Shown here piece by piece: positions 53,606 to 62,301 of a stretch of 64,000 nucleotides of DNA (within the stretch, counting starts at the first letter, position 1; every line of letters begins with the position of its first letter). A model generated the notes under the pieces. The model had not been told where the DNA came from. It searched no databases and saw only the letters and a list, made by a program, of their open reading frames with translations. Source of the DNA: JAJUFS01 sp036381175 (lineage in GTDB: Bacteria; Pseudomonadota; Gammaproteobacteria; Natronospirales; JAJUFS01); NCBI GenBank assembly GCA_036381175.1, contig DASVDI010000053.1:23050-87049 (forward strand), in the 5' to 3' direction. The position numbers and the translations under genes were made by a program.

Positions 53606-54892
53606 ATGCTTGATCCGAAACTGCTGCGCGCCGATCTTGATGCCGTTATTGCCAACCTCGCGAAGCGCGGCTTTGAATTTCCGCGCGCTGATTACGAGAA
53701 GCTGGAAAGCGAGCGCAAGCAACTGCAGGTGCGAACCGAGCAATTGCAGAATGAACGCAACACGCGTTCGAAGGCGATCGGCCAGGCGAAAGCGAAAGGC
53801 GAAGACGTCCAACCCTTGCTCGCGGAAGTCGGCAAGCTTGGTGATGAACTGAAAGCGGCGGAAGAAAAGCTTTCTGCGTTGCAGTTGAAACTCGATGATC
53901 TGTTGATGCGCGTACCGAACCTGCTGCACGAGTCCGTGCCGGTCGGCCGTGATGAAGACGACAACGCCGAAGTGCGCCGCTGGGGAGAGCCGAAAGAATT
54001 TTCCTTTGAACCGAAGGATCATGTCGATCTTGGTTCAGGCCTCATGGATTTCGATCTCGCCGCGAAACTTACCGGCTCGCGCTTCGTCACGCTGAAAGGC
54101 CCGATGGCGCGGCTGCATCGCGCGCTCGCGCAGTTCATGCTGGATACGCATACGGCGGAACACGGATACGAAGAAGTCTACGTGCCGTACATCGTGAACG
54201 AGGCATCGCTGCTCGGAACGGGCCAGTTGCCGAAATTCGGCGAGGACCTTTTCCGGCTCGAAGGCGAAACTGAATTCTTTCTGATTCCGACTGCCGAAGT
54301 GCCGATCACGAATTTCGCCCGCGATGAAATTCTCGATGCGGAATCACTGCCACGAAGATATGTCGCGCATTCGCCGTGTTTCCGTTCCGAAGCGGGCTCC
54401 TACGGCAAGGACACGCGCGGCATGATTCGCCAGCACCAGTTCGACAAGGTTGAAATGGTGCAGATGGTGAAACCGAAGGATTCCTACGCTGCGCTTGAAG
54501 CGATGGCAGCGCACGCGGAGAAGATTCTACAGTTGCTGGAATTGCCGTATCGAACGGTAGCACTGTGTTCCGGCGATATCGGTTTCGGCGCGGCGAAAAC
54601 CTACGACATTGAAGTGTGGTTGCCGGGGCAGGGGAAATATCGCGAGATTTCGTCCGTCTCGAATTGCGAAGCTTTCCAGGCGCGGCGCATGCAGGCGCGC
54701 TGGCGGAATCCCGAGAACAAGAACAAGCCGGAACTGCTGCATACGTTGAACGGTTCGGGCATCGCTGTCGGTCGCGCGATGGTTGCTGTGCTGGAAAATT
54801 ACCAGCAGGCGGATGGCTCGATCATCGTACCTGGCGTCCTGAAACCCTACATGGGCGGAATCGAAGTCATTCGACCGGAGAATCGCAAATGA
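53606..54892 (+). CDS. serS: Seryl-tRNA synthetase
   Basis: A 428-residue class IIa synthetase. The N-terminal coiled-coil arm (about 30-105) contacts the long variable arm of tRNA-Ser. Motif 2 is HSPCFRSEAGSYGKDTRGMI and motif 3 NGSGIAVGRAMVAVLENYQ; ALCSGDIGFGAAKTYDIEVW is also conserved. The cognate tRNA-Ser(UGA) is in the same window (57738). It overlaps map by 4 bp. Confidence 0.97.
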   Translation: MLDPKLLRADLDAVIANLAKRGFEFPRADYEKLESERKQLQVRTEQLQNERNTRSKAIGQAKAKGEDVQPLLAEVGKLGDELKAAEEKLSALQLKLDDLLMRVPNLLHESVPVGRDEDDNAEVRRWGEPKEFSFEPKDHVDLGSGLMDFDLAAKLTGSRFVTLKGPMARLHRALAQFMLDTHTAEHGYEEVYVPYIVNEASLLGTGQLPKFGEDLFRLEGETEFFLIPTAEVPITNFARDEILDAESLPRRYVAHSPCFRSEAGSYGKDTRGMIRQHQFDKVEMVQMVKPKDSYAALEAMAAHAEKILQLLELPYRTVALCSGDIGFGAAKTYDIEVWLPGQGKYREISSVSNCEAFQARRMQARWRNPENKNKPELLHTLNGSGIAVGRAMVAVLENYQQADGSIIVPGVLKPYMGGIEVIRPENRK

Positions 54893-55641
54893 CGGTCGAG
54901 AACGATGAACAACTCGAGAAGCTGCGCGTTATCGGGCGCATTGTCGCGAATGTATTGCAACGGATGATGCACCACTCAGAACCGGGCATGACGACTGCGG
55001 AGCTGGATGCGTTCGGCGCAAAACTGCTTGAACATGAAGGCGCGCGATCCGCGCCGCAACTTACCTACGGTTTCCCCGGCGCGACATGCATCAGCGTGAA
55101 CGAGGAAGTCGCTCACGGCATGCCCGGCGCGCGTGTCCTGCAGGCAGGCGACGTGGTCAACGTCGATGTTTCCGCAGAGAAGGACGGATACTTCGGGGAC
55201 ACCGGCGGCAGCTTTGTGATTCCGCCAGTAACACCGGAAAAACAACGGCTATGTTTTGCCACCCGCGAAGCGCTGAACAATGCCATGCGGGAAGCGCGTG
55301 CGGGCGAGCCGCTGAATCGCATCGGCAAGGCGATCGAGCAGACGGCGAAGCGCAAGGGATTTCGCGTGATCACGAATCTCTGCAGCCACGGCGTGGGCGG
55401 CGCGCTGCATGAAGAGCCGGAAGAAATCTACGGCTATTTCGAGCCGCGCGACGACCGCGTTTTGCACGAAGGCATGGTGATCACAATCGAGCCGTTTCTT
55501 TCGAACCGGAATCGTTTCGTGGAAGAGTCCGGCGACGGCTGGACGCTCATCGGCAAGGCGGGCTCCATTTCCGCGCAGTACGAACACAGCATGGTGATCA
55601 CGCGCGGACAGCCAATCGTGCTCACGCAACCGACCGTCTGA
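54889..55641 (+). CDS. map: Type I methionine aminopeptidase
   Basis: A 250-residue metalloenzyme removing initiator Met. The five metal ligands are visible in VVNVDVSAEKDGYFGDTGGS (two Asp), SHGVGGALHEEP (His), ITIEPF (Glu) and YEHSMVI (Glu). ATG 54889 overlaps the serS stop codon. Many proteobacteria place map near rpsB; this serS-linked gene may be a second copy. Confidence 0.94.
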   Translation: MTVENDEQLEKLRVIGRIVANVLQRMMHHSEPGMTTAELDAFGAKLLEHEGARSAPQLTYGFPGATCISVNEEVAHGMPGARVLQAGDVVNVDVSAEKDGYFGDTGGSFVIPPVTPEKQRLCFATREALNNAMREARAGEPLNRIGKAIEQTAKRKGFRVITNLCSHGVGGALHEEPEEIYGYFEPRDDRVLHEGMVITIEPFLSNRNRFVEESGDGWTLIGKAGSISAQYEHSMVITRGQPIVLTQPTV

Positions 55642-55642
55642 T

Positions 55643-56716
55643 CTACAGCCAGTTCTTCTTCCTGAAGTACCACAGCATCCCGCCGAGTGCGGTAACCACC
55701 ACGCCCCAGAACGCCACGTAACCATAGCGCCAGCCGAGCTCCGGCATGTTCCAGGGGCTGTCCGTGTTGAAGTTCATGCCATACACGCCGGCAAGGAACG
55801 ACAGTGGAATGAAGATCGTCGCGATGATGGTCAAAAGGCGCATGACGTCGTTCATGCGCATCGACAGGCTGGAGAGATAGACATCCAGCAGGCCGGTCGC
55901 CATCTCGCGGAATGCTTCGGTCATCTCCAGCACGCGAATGCCGTGATCGTAGACATCACGCAGGTATACCTTGGTCGCATCCGGAATCAGCGGATGCTCG
56001 TCGCGGATGAGCTGGTTCAGTGCTTCGCGCTGCGGCCAGAGCGTTTTTCGTATCAGCAGCAGTTCGCGCTTCACGAAGTGGATGGTTTCCAGTGTCGCGT
56101 CGTCCGGGTTGCGCAACACGCGCTCTTCGAGTTCCTCAAGGGCGTCGTCGTATTCCTCGAGCAGCGGAAACGCCTGGTCGACCACGAGATCGGTCAGCGC
56201 ATAGAAAAGATAATCCGCGCCTGAGCTTCGGAACCGTCCGACAGGACCGCGCAATCGCTGCCGGATGGGTTCGAAAATATCATCGGGTCCCGCATGAAAG
56301 CTGACGACGAATGTCGGGCCGAGAAACAGGCTCACCTGTTCGATGTGCAGTTCCTCGTCGCGCAGCACCGGCAGGTTGAGGACAAGGAACACCTGGCGGT
56401 CATCGTAGATTTCAACCTTGCTGCGCTGGCCGCCGTTGACAACGTCTTCCATCGCGAGCGGATGCAGTGTGTATGCCGCTCCGAGACGTTGCAGCAGGCC
56501 GACATCCGCGTCGCCCTGGCAATGCATCCAGGTGACGCGCGGGCTGGCCAGGTATTCGCCGGCCTGCGCGGCGGTGAGGTCTGCGAATTCCTGCAGCGTC
56601 TCCGCGTCATAGTCGATCACGGAAATCCGCGGCGGAATTCGAGCCTCGACGCGGCGCTCGAGCAGCATTCCGGGCTCGGTGCCCGGCCGCTGCCTGCGTT
56701 TTGCAAGAAATGACAT
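55643..56716 (-). CDS. corA: CorA-family magnesium/cobalt transporter
   Basis: A 357-residue channel with a large cytoplasmic N-terminal domain (about 1-290) and two membrane helices at the end (about 295-318 and 328-350). The YGMNFNTDSP loop between them is the CorA selectivity signature. The HPLAMEDVVNGGQRSKVEIYDD segment is typical of the CorA/MgtE-type sensor domain. It is convergent with map with a 1-bp gap. Confidence 0.95.
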   Translation of the reverse strand: MSFLAKRRQRPGTEPGMLLERRVEARIPPRISVIDYDAETLQEFADLTAAQAGEYLASPRVTWMHCQGDADVGLLQRLGAAYTLHPLAMEDVVNGGQRSKVEIYDDRQVFLVLNLPVLRDEELHIEQVSLFLGPTFVVSFHAGPDDIFEPIRQRLRGPVGRFRSSGADYLFYALTDLVVDQAFPLLEEYDDALEELEERVLRNPDDATLETIHFVKRELLLIRKTLWPQREALNQLIRDEHPLIPDATKVYLRDVYDHGIRVLEMTEAFREMATGLLDVYLSSLSMRMNDVMRLLTIIATIFIPLSFLAGVYGMNFNTDSPWNMPELGWRYGYVAFWGVVVTALGGMLWYFRKKNWL

Positions 56717-56749
56717 GCGAAGTGTCCTTTGCCGTTTTCTTCAGCATAG

Positions 56750-56788
56750 AAAAAAAGAAAGGCCCCGTCAGGGGCCTTTCTTTTTTTT
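56750..56788. terminator. Terminator downstream of the YccA-like gene
   Basis: AAAGGCCCC-GTCA-GGGGCCTTT forms a stem flanked by A-rich and T8 tracts. On the minus strand it ends the YccA-like gene 16 bp past its stop codon, before the corA start. Confidence 0.9.
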
Positions 56789-56804
56789 GCGCGTTCAATG
56801 CGCC

Positions 56805-57500
56805 TCACTCGCGCGACATGAACAGCCTGAGCACATACCAGAACATCAGCGCGATCGATGCGAACAACTGCATACCGGCGGCAACGTAACGGTCTTCCGG
56901 ATAGTGATGCAGGATGTTCGAGGTGTCGTAGAGAATCGCGGCGCCGGCAAAACCGATCATCAGCACCGAGAACCAGGTGCCCATGGCGAAACCGAAGATG
57001 ACGGCCGATGCGATGGCGACCAGCGCGAGGATGCCGCCCCACATCAGGATGCCGCGCAGGAAGGAAAAGTCCTTGCCCGTGGCGGTCGCGATGACAATGA
57101 GTCCGGTCGCGCCCATCAGCGTCACCCAGGCGGCGCTTTCGATCACGCCCGGCGCTTTCATCATCGCCAATACGAGCATGGGTACGAAGATGATCGCTTC
57201 GGCGACAACGAGTCCGGCGTAGGCGAGATATTGCAGCGGGACCGACTTCACGGTGTGCGCAACGTGCGTCGCGCCCCAGCTCACCAGCATGAAGGCGCCG
57301 AGCACCAGCAGCCAGCTGCCGGACATCATGGTCTGAGCGATCGGGACCGCCCAGCCGGATGAGAAAATGAACCACTCGACGGCGGCGAAACCGACGATTC
57401 CGCCAATGGCGTGCATATAGGCGCGGCGGACAAACGTGCCGCGAACCGCGGCAGGCGCGTAGGCAACGACGTTGCCGCTGACCGGATCCAGTGTTGACAT
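56805..57500 (-). CDS. Bax inhibitor-1/YccA family membrane protein
   Basis: A 231-residue protein with about seven membrane helices, starting MSTLDPVSGNVVAYAPAAVRG. Conserved features include AYAGLVVAEAIIFVPML, SGWAVPIAQTMMSG and the C-terminal LYDTSNILHHYPED-VAAGMQLFASIALMFWYVLRLF, the BI-1/YccA signature with its Asp residues. In E. coli YccA modulates FtsH. AGGGG precedes the ATG at 57500; a longer in-frame start would be poorly supported. Confidence 0.9.
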   Translation of the reverse strand: MSTLDPVSGNVVAYAPAAVRGTFVRRAYMHAIGGIVGFAAVEWFIFSSGWAVPIAQTMMSGSWLLVLGAFMLVSWGATHVAHTVKSVPLQYLAYAGLVVAEAIIFVPMLVLAMMKAPGVIESAAWVTLMGATGLIVIATATGKDFSFLRGILMWGGILALVAIASAVIFGFAMGTWFSVLMIGFAGAAILYDTSNILHHYPEDRYVAAGMQLFASIALMFWYVLRLFMSRE

Positions 57501-57642
57501 CTGCAACCCCTGTTGCGTGATTGGGAATGCGCGCAACGTATCACGGGCGGCGTTCCGAGTGAACCGGTGTACCGTTTGTGGCTTGCCGTTGCGGGGCGGG
57601 ATAGGGGACAATTCGCGCCCGCGAAACGGGGAAAACTCGTTA

Positions 57643-57672
57643 GGAGAGGTGACAGAGCGGTTGAATGCACCG
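57643..57672 (+). pseudogene. Truncated 5' half of tRNA-Ser
   Basis: Thirty bases match the first 30 of the complete tRNA-Ser at 57738 with one mismatch (GGTGACAG versus GGTGGCAG). They cover the 5' acceptor strand and D-arm to the start of the anticodon stem. Similarity stops there: no anticodon arm, variable arm, T-arm or CCA follows. The copy starts 95 bp upstream of the intact gene in the same orientation. Confidence 0.75.
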
Positions 57673-57737
57673 CCCTGCGGAGAACGATAGAAAACTGGCA
57701 GCCGGTTCCGACCGCAGCCGTGATAGTTCAGAGTTTC

Positions 57738-57827
57738 GGAGAGGTGGCAGAGCGGTTGAATGCACCGGTCTTGAAAACCGGCAGGGGTTCGCGCCCCTCG
57801 AGGGTTCGAATCCCTCCCTCTCCGCCA
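57738..57827 (+). tRNA. tRNA-Ser (anticodon UGA)
   Basis: Ninety bases including an encoded CCA. The acceptor stem GGAGAGG pairs with CCTCTCC. The anticodon arm CCGGT-CTTGAAA-ACCGG gives anticodon TGA. A long variable arm (AGGGGTTCGCGCCCCT region) and the T-arm GAGGGTTCGAATCCCTC are typical of type II tRNA-Ser. A truncated 5' copy lies 95 bp upstream. It reads UCA/UCG-type Ser codons and is charged by the serS product at 53606. Confidence 0.97.
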
Positions 57828-57899
57828 ATTTCGAATGTGAAGAAACTTCGTAGTTCCCGTCTGGCCTGCGTCGCCGATTCAAGGTGGTAGAATCCCCAG

Positions 57900-58220
57900 A
57901 TGCAGAATCATCTTCCCAATCAGTCTCCCGCCGGCTGGCTCGCTCGCGTCGCCGGCGCCATCGTCAGTGTCATTATCCTGGCCGGCCTGTTTTTCGTCGG
58001 CATTACCGTGTTCGCCGCGGTGGCCGGACTCGCGATCGTGGTTTTCGCTGTGCTTGCGGCACGCGTCTGGTGGCTTCGCCGGAAATTGCGGCGCAGCGCA
58101 GCGCGCGGTGAAACGCCTCGCCAGGAGAGGCGCCAGGATCGCCATCAGGACGGACGATCACGCCCCGGCGGCGTCACGCTGGAAGGCGAATACGAGGATC
58201 GTTCCCCGCACGACCGGTAA
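57900..58220 (+). CDS. Small membrane protein with acidic C-terminal motif
   Basis: A 106-residue protein with two close hydrophobic stretches (about 20-55: IVSVIILAGLFFVGITVFA and VAGLAIVVFAVLAARVWW). A basic linker follows, ending GVTLEGEYEDRSPHDR. Small proteobacterial membrane proteins of this form, with a 'WWLRRKL' border and a terminal 'EGEY' segment, are known only as hypothetical. Its last 76 bp overlap the tail of the convergent dehydrogenase gene. Confidence 0.65.
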   Translation: MQNHLPNQSPAGWLARVAGAIVSVIILAGLFFVGITVFAAVAGLAIVVFAVLAARVWWLRRKLRRSAARGETPRQERRQDRHQDGRSRPGGVTLEGEYEDRSPHDR

Positions 58221-59719
58221 GCGTTACCCCGCTTCAGAAATCCCAGCCACGCAAGCCAGCCCAGCCATCCGATTGCGACGGCGATGGCCAGCAGAACAGA
58301 TATCGCACCACCGCCGCCATCGTATCTACCGCCGCCTGGCGGTGGTGAATACGGCGGTGGATTGCCGCCCGACGTATCCGGTGTTCCGGGTTTCATGCGA
58401 TAGACAGCGCCCGTGCTGCCGGTTGGCGCGCCGCTTTCATTCGTGAGCATGTAGATTTCACCGTCGCCATCCTGGCCGATGCCGGTCAGTACGTTACCGA
58501 GGGGCGCCATGTCGAACTCGTAGATGGTTTCGCCATCAAGATAGAAGAGGCGGCCTTCGCTGCCCGTGCCAAGGTAATCCCCGAACACGTACATGCCTTC
58601 CAGTGCCGGTATTTCGCTGCCGCGATAGACCGCGCCGCCGATGACCGCGATGCCTTCGCCGTGATCGTATTCGGCGATGGGGTCTGTCAGTCCGGCGGGG
58701 GCGGCGGGATTTTCGATTTCAGTCGCAAAGCCCGGCGCGCTGCCGTTCGGGTCAAAGAAAAAACTGCCTTCCTTCCAGTTCCAGCCGTAGTTGGCGCCCG
58801 CCGATAAGATGTTGATTTCCTCGATATCGTTCTGGCCGACATCCGGCAGCCACATGTCGCCGGTGGTGGTGTCGATGTGAAGGCGGAACGGATTGCGCAG
58901 ACCGGTCGCGAAGATTTCATCCGGCGGCGCAGTTCCGACAAACGGGTTGTCCGGCGGAATGCCGTAGTTGCCGTTCGCGCTGTTATTGCCTGACGGGTCG
59001 ATGCGCAACACGCTGCCGAGAACGTTGCTGGCATCCTGGCCATTGCCGCCTGCAGAATGTCCCGCGCCTTGGTCATCCGCAGCACCACCATCACCGAGTG
59101 TGATGTACAGGAAACCGTCGGCATCAAAGGCGAGCGCACCGCCGTTGTGGTTGGCTTGCGGCTGATCGATGCGAAGCAACTCGCGCGCACTTACAGGATC
59201 GACCGTCGCGGTCGAATCCGATGGACTGGCGACAGTCCATTCGATAATCACGCTTTGATGATTCGCGGTTTCGCCAATAGCAATCGTTGAGAAATCCGCG
59301 GCTCCCGCAACAGGCTCTGACGTGTACGTGTAGATGAGCCCGTTGGCCTGGTAATTCGGATGGAATGCGAAGCCGAGCAGTCCGCGCTCGTCGTAGCCGG
59401 CAAGATCGACAAGACGGCGTTCGACATCCATGAACACGCGGGTTTGTCCGGTGGCCGGATCAAGTTCGTAAACCTGGCCGGCCTGGTCGACGACATACAA
59501 AAAGCCGCTGCCGAGTGGCGATGAAATGGCTTGCAAGGGAAGCGCTGCAAAACCGCTTGCGATTTCTTCCAGTTCGATGGCGATATCACCAGTCTGAATG
59601 TCTTCGGCAATGAGATCGCCGCGCGCTTGTACGGCGTTTGATAACAGTGGGAAACCCGTCAACGCAAGGCAAGCAAGAAGTTGCAGAGTTGCATGGGAAC
59701 ACGATGTTTTGTCGAACAT
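58145..59719 (-). CDS. PQQ-dependent sugar (glucose/sorbosone) dehydrogenase with sorting-like tail
   Basis: A 524-residue secreted protein. The signal peptide ends near LSNAVQA; ATG 59719 follows GGAGG. The six-bladed beta-propeller of the GSDH family (about 45-445) shows RGLLGFAFHPNYQANGLIYTYT, NHNGGALAFDADGFLYITLGDGGAADDQG, GLRNPFRLHIDTTTGDMWLPDVGQN, NYGW and YDHGEGIAVIGG. After a Pro/Gly linker comes GGGGAISVLLAIAVAIGWLG, then WLAWLGFLKRG, like a GlyGly-CTERM sorting signal (Gly-rich, helix, basic). Unusually, about 26 further residues follow. Electron acceptor and substrate unknown. Confidence 0.88.
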   Translation of the reverse strand: MFDKTSCSHATLQLLACLALTGFPLLSNAVQARGDLIAEDIQTGDIAIELEEIASGFAALPLQAISSPLGSGFLYVVDQAGQVYELDPATGQTRVFMDVERRLVDLAGYDERGLLGFAFHPNYQANGLIYTYTSEPVAGAADFSTIAIGETANHQSVIIEWTVASPSDSTATVDPVSARELLRIDQPQANHNGGALAFDADGFLYITLGDGGAADDQGAGHSAGGNGQDASNVLGSVLRIDPSGNNSANGNYGIPPDNPFVGTAPPDEIFATGLRNPFRLHIDTTTGDMWLPDVGQNDIEEINILSAGANYGWNWKEGSFFFDPNGSAPGFATEIENPAAPAGLTDPIAEYDHGEGIAVIGGAVYRGSEIPALEGMYVFGDYLGTGSEGRLFYLDGETIYEFDMAPLGNVLTGIGQDGDGEIYMLTNESGAPTGSTGAVYRMKPGTPDTSGGNPPPYSPPPGGGRYDGGGGAISVLLAIAVAIGWLGWLAWLGFLKRGNAYRSCGERSSYSPSSVTPPGRDRPS

Positions 59720-59784
59720 GCAAACCTCCGATGACGGCGACACGAAGTCGTCCGCTTATTTCACCGGAGTGTCGGCAGATTCAA

Positions 59785-61038
59785 TCAGCGCGCGGTCGAA
59801 ACTTTCCTGGCGCGACCGCTTGCCGTTGTCGTCAGCAGGTCCGCGAAAGCAGCGTCGATCGTTTCCGTACGCAGGCGAGCAAGCCGTTGATGCAAATCGG
59901 CAACACCGATGCCTGGCGCGAGTTCGCGGATGAGGGCGGCGATTCCGGTGATGCGCGCCGCCTGCAGTGAAGAGCCGCTGCGCACGCCGTAACGGTCGCC
60001 GGGCAGCAGTGTCATGATGCTGTGTTCGGATTCGGGCAACAGGGTGGCTGCGAAAAGACTTCCCGTCACCGATGCCGGAAACGTATCGCGCGATTCGCCG
60101 GCTGCAACCAGCAACTTGCCGCGTTCATCGAGCAACGCCGCGAGGCGCTCCAGCAAGGGATCACGCGGACCTGCAACGCTCAGGTTCACGATGTCGGCAT
60201 CGGATTCCAGCGCGTACGACAGCGCCTTTGCCAGCGTGAAACTGTTGCACACCGCATATTCATCCATCGGGCGCGGCTGCCAGCAGGCGCGGAGCAAGAG
60301 AATTTCCGCATCCGGCGCATAACCGCCGATGCCTTTGCCGTTGCCGCGCTGCGCGGCGATCACGCCGAGCACGGACGTGCCGTGATGTTCCGCTGGCACC
60401 GAGTCATCGTCGTTGACGAGATCGAACGCAATGATATTCGCGCCGGCAAGATCTTCATGCAGCAGGTCGGCGCCGGTGTCGATAACCGCAATCGAAACCT
60501 CCTGGCCGGAAGCGCGCTGAACCAGTTGCATGGCGTTACCGGGTCTTGATTCAACGCGGCTCAACGGATCGCCTTTCGTTGAATAATCATTTCGTGGATG
60601 AAAAAAATTCAGTGCCTGCGCGCTTTCCACGTCCGGATGATCCGCGAGCATGGCAATGACCCGCTCGCGCTGTTCACCATTGTCACCGTGGGGCTCATCC
60701 ATGCGAAACACGAAACAGTAAACGCCGAGTGCGGGAATCGGCCAGTCTTCTTCGAGTTGCAGGGTGAACGTGTTGCTGAATGTTTCAACAATGTCCTGCG
60801 CGCGTTCGCGTTGCAGCTTCCGGATTTCCTCGGGCGTTGGCGGGAGGTAATCCAGGCGTCCTGACGGCGAAAGATCGGCGATACCGGCAAGCGAATCGGC
60901 TTCCACGGTAACGAGAATGCGATCCGTTGTTTCATCCGTCGCGGTGCCGTTGGCCGCGCGCACGTTCATGCCGCCGGCGCAGCCGGCGAGAAACGCAAGC
61001 AACATCGGCAGAAAAAGGATTCGCACGGCAATTTTCAT
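59785..61038 (-). CDS. Subtilisin-like (S8) lipoprotein peptidase with altered oxyanion site
   Basis: A 417-residue lipoprotein: signal LLAFLAGC with lipidation Cys20. A prodomain-like region (about 40-145) precedes the S8 domain. The triad is Asp187 (AVIDTGAD), His219 (EHHGTSVLG) and Ser357 (SGSSLQAARITG). The oxyanion-hole position, normally Asn in 'AAGN', is Glu315 (VAAGES), and the usual Pro after Ser is Ala361, so activity may be low or specialised. It overlaps the anti-sigma gene by 4 bp, implying joint control. By inference it may act on the anti-sigma factor or on envelope substrates. Confidence 0.88.
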   Translation of the reverse strand: MKIAVRILFLPMLLAFLAGCAGGMNVRAANGTATDETTDRILVTVEADSLAGIADLSPSGRLDYLPPTPEEIRKLQRERAQDIVETFSNTFTLQLEEDWPIPALGVYCFVFRMDEPHGDNGEQRERVIAMLADHPDVESAQALNFFHPRNDYSTKGDPLSRVESRPGNAMQLVQRASGQEVSIAVIDTGADLLHEDLAGANIIAFDLVNDDDSVPAEHHGTSVLGVIAAQRGNGKGIGGYAPDAEILLLRACWQPRPMDEYAVCNSFTLAKALSYALESDADIVNLSVAGPRDPLLERLAALLDERGKLLVAAGESRDTFPASVTGSLFAATLLPESEHSIMTLLPGDRYGVRSGSSLQAARITGIAALIRELAPGIGVADLHQRLARLRTETIDAAFADLLTTTASGRARKVSTAR

Positions 61039-61658
61039 TTAGCAGTTTCCGTTTCAAGAATTTGTATTGTCCGGCCGAATTGGGCGTCGTTATCGAGCGC
61101 ACGCACCAGGCTCGCGGCGCTTTCATCATCGGCGAGACGGAATTCCAGCGTGACGCGGCCTTGCGCGTCGGGACCGGCAACAATCACCGCATCATATTTT
61201 TCGAGAATGCCGTAGAGCGATGACAGCGGTGCATCGCGCTTGAGTTCAAGGTCGAGCATCACGACGTTCGTCGCGGGCAGCACGGTGTCCGTGACGGTGC
61301 GGTACTGCGGCGCAAAGGGTTGCCATGTCATGACGACGCTGAGCGTGGCGGCGAGCGCCAGCAACAATCCGGCCGCCAGCGCGAAATAAGTCCGCTGCCG
61401 GTCCTGCCTGTCCGCCGCGATCCGTTGCCGCAGCTCAAGGACGGGCGCTTCGTTTGCCGACTTCATTTGGGCCGGTTTCGTCCGGGAATCGCGCAGCTGC
61501 GTTCCCAGCTGCGCAAGCCATTCGGCTTCACCGCGGCACCGTTCGCAATCGTCGAGATGCGCCTGGACGATTTCGGCTTCATGGGCTTGCAGGGAGCGAT
61601 TGACGTACCACGGCAGATACCCGTCTATCTGTTGGCAATGACGTTCGACATCCATCAT
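61035..61658 (-). CDS. Zinc-finger anti-sigma factor
   Basis: A 207-residue single-pass membrane protein. The N-terminal zinc-finger anti-sigma domain carries His34-x3-Cys38-x2-Cys41 (HLDDCERC) with Cys8 upstream. A helix spans about 91-112 (YFALAAGLLLALAATLSVVM), and the periplasmic domain (about 115-207) has alternating strands. It should hold the sigma factor inactive at the membrane. ATG 61658 overlaps the sigma stop codon (ATGA). The gene overlaps the S8 protease gene at its end. Confidence 0.9.
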   Translation of the reverse strand: MMDVERHCQQIDGYLPWYVNRSLQAHEAEIVQAHLDDCERCRGEAEWLAQLGTQLRDSRTKPAQMKSANEAPVLELRQRIAADRQDRQRTYFALAAGLLLALAATLSVVMTWQPFAPQYRTVTDTVLPATNVVMLDLELKRDAPLSSLYGILEKYDAVIVAGPDAQGRVTLEFRLADDESAASLVRALDNDAQFGRTIQILETETAK

Positions 61659-62299
61659 TTCATCCTCGCGGTGGCAGCCTTCCCGCCGGTGGGCAGGAAA
61701 GCCTTGAGTTTGCGGCGCGCGTTGAACATGCGCGTCTTGATCGTATTCACCGGGCAATCCATGAGTTCGGCGATTTCCCGGTACGACAATCCTTCAATGA
61801 AGGTCAGCTCCAGCACCATGCGCTGGTCGTCGGGCAGCATGGCCAGCGAAATCTCCAGCCATTGGCGCAACTCCAGCCGGGCAGCGTCGCCGAGCGCCGG
61901 TTCCGCCAGGCCTTCGAGCGCAACATCCGTGCTGCGTTCCGTGGCGCGCCATTTGCGTTCGCGCAGTTTCAGGCCCTTGTTGCGCGCGATGCCCAGTATC
62001 CAGGTCGAGACCTTGGCGCTCCGGTTGTAGGTGTCTGCCTTGCGCCAGACGAGGTAAAAGACTTCGTTGCAGACCTCGTCGAAATCTTCCTCCGGACAGC
62101 CGAGGCGCGCGAGGAAACGGTGAATGCGCGGACGGTACTCGGCATAAAGCCGCTCCAGGGCCTGCGTGTCGCCGCGCGTCACGCGGGCAATCAACTGGCG
62201 TTCAGCGTCCTCGATCAAGGTCCTCACCGGTCCGTCGGCGAAAGCCGCGGCCTTTTCGGGTCTCGCTGGTTGATTCCGATGGCGGGATAAAAAGTTCAT
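61655..62299 (-). CDS. ECF-type RNA polymerase sigma factor
   Basis: A 214-residue sigma-70-family factor. Region 2 lies at about 45-115 (LYAEYRPRIHRFLARLG, VFYLVWRKADTY and KVSTWILGIARNKGLKLRER). Region 4 lies at about 150-205 (ISLAMLPDDQRMVLELTFIEGLSYREIAELMDCPVNTIKTRMFNARRKLKAF). No region 1.1 or 3 is present. ATG 62299 lies 2 bp after the upstream outer-membrane-like gene, so the start is fixed by the junction. Confidence 0.93.
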   Translation of the reverse strand: MNFLSRHRNQPARPEKAAAFADGPVRTLIEDAERQLIARVTRGDTQALERLYAEYRPRIHRFLARLGCPEEDFDEVCNEVFYLVWRKADTYNRSAKVSTWILGIARNKGLKLRERKWRATERSTDVALEGLAEPALGDAARLELRQWLEISLAMLPDDQRMVLELTFIEGLSYREIAELMDCPVNTIKTRMFNARRKLKAFLPTGGKAATARMK

Positions 62300-62301
62300 T
62301 C

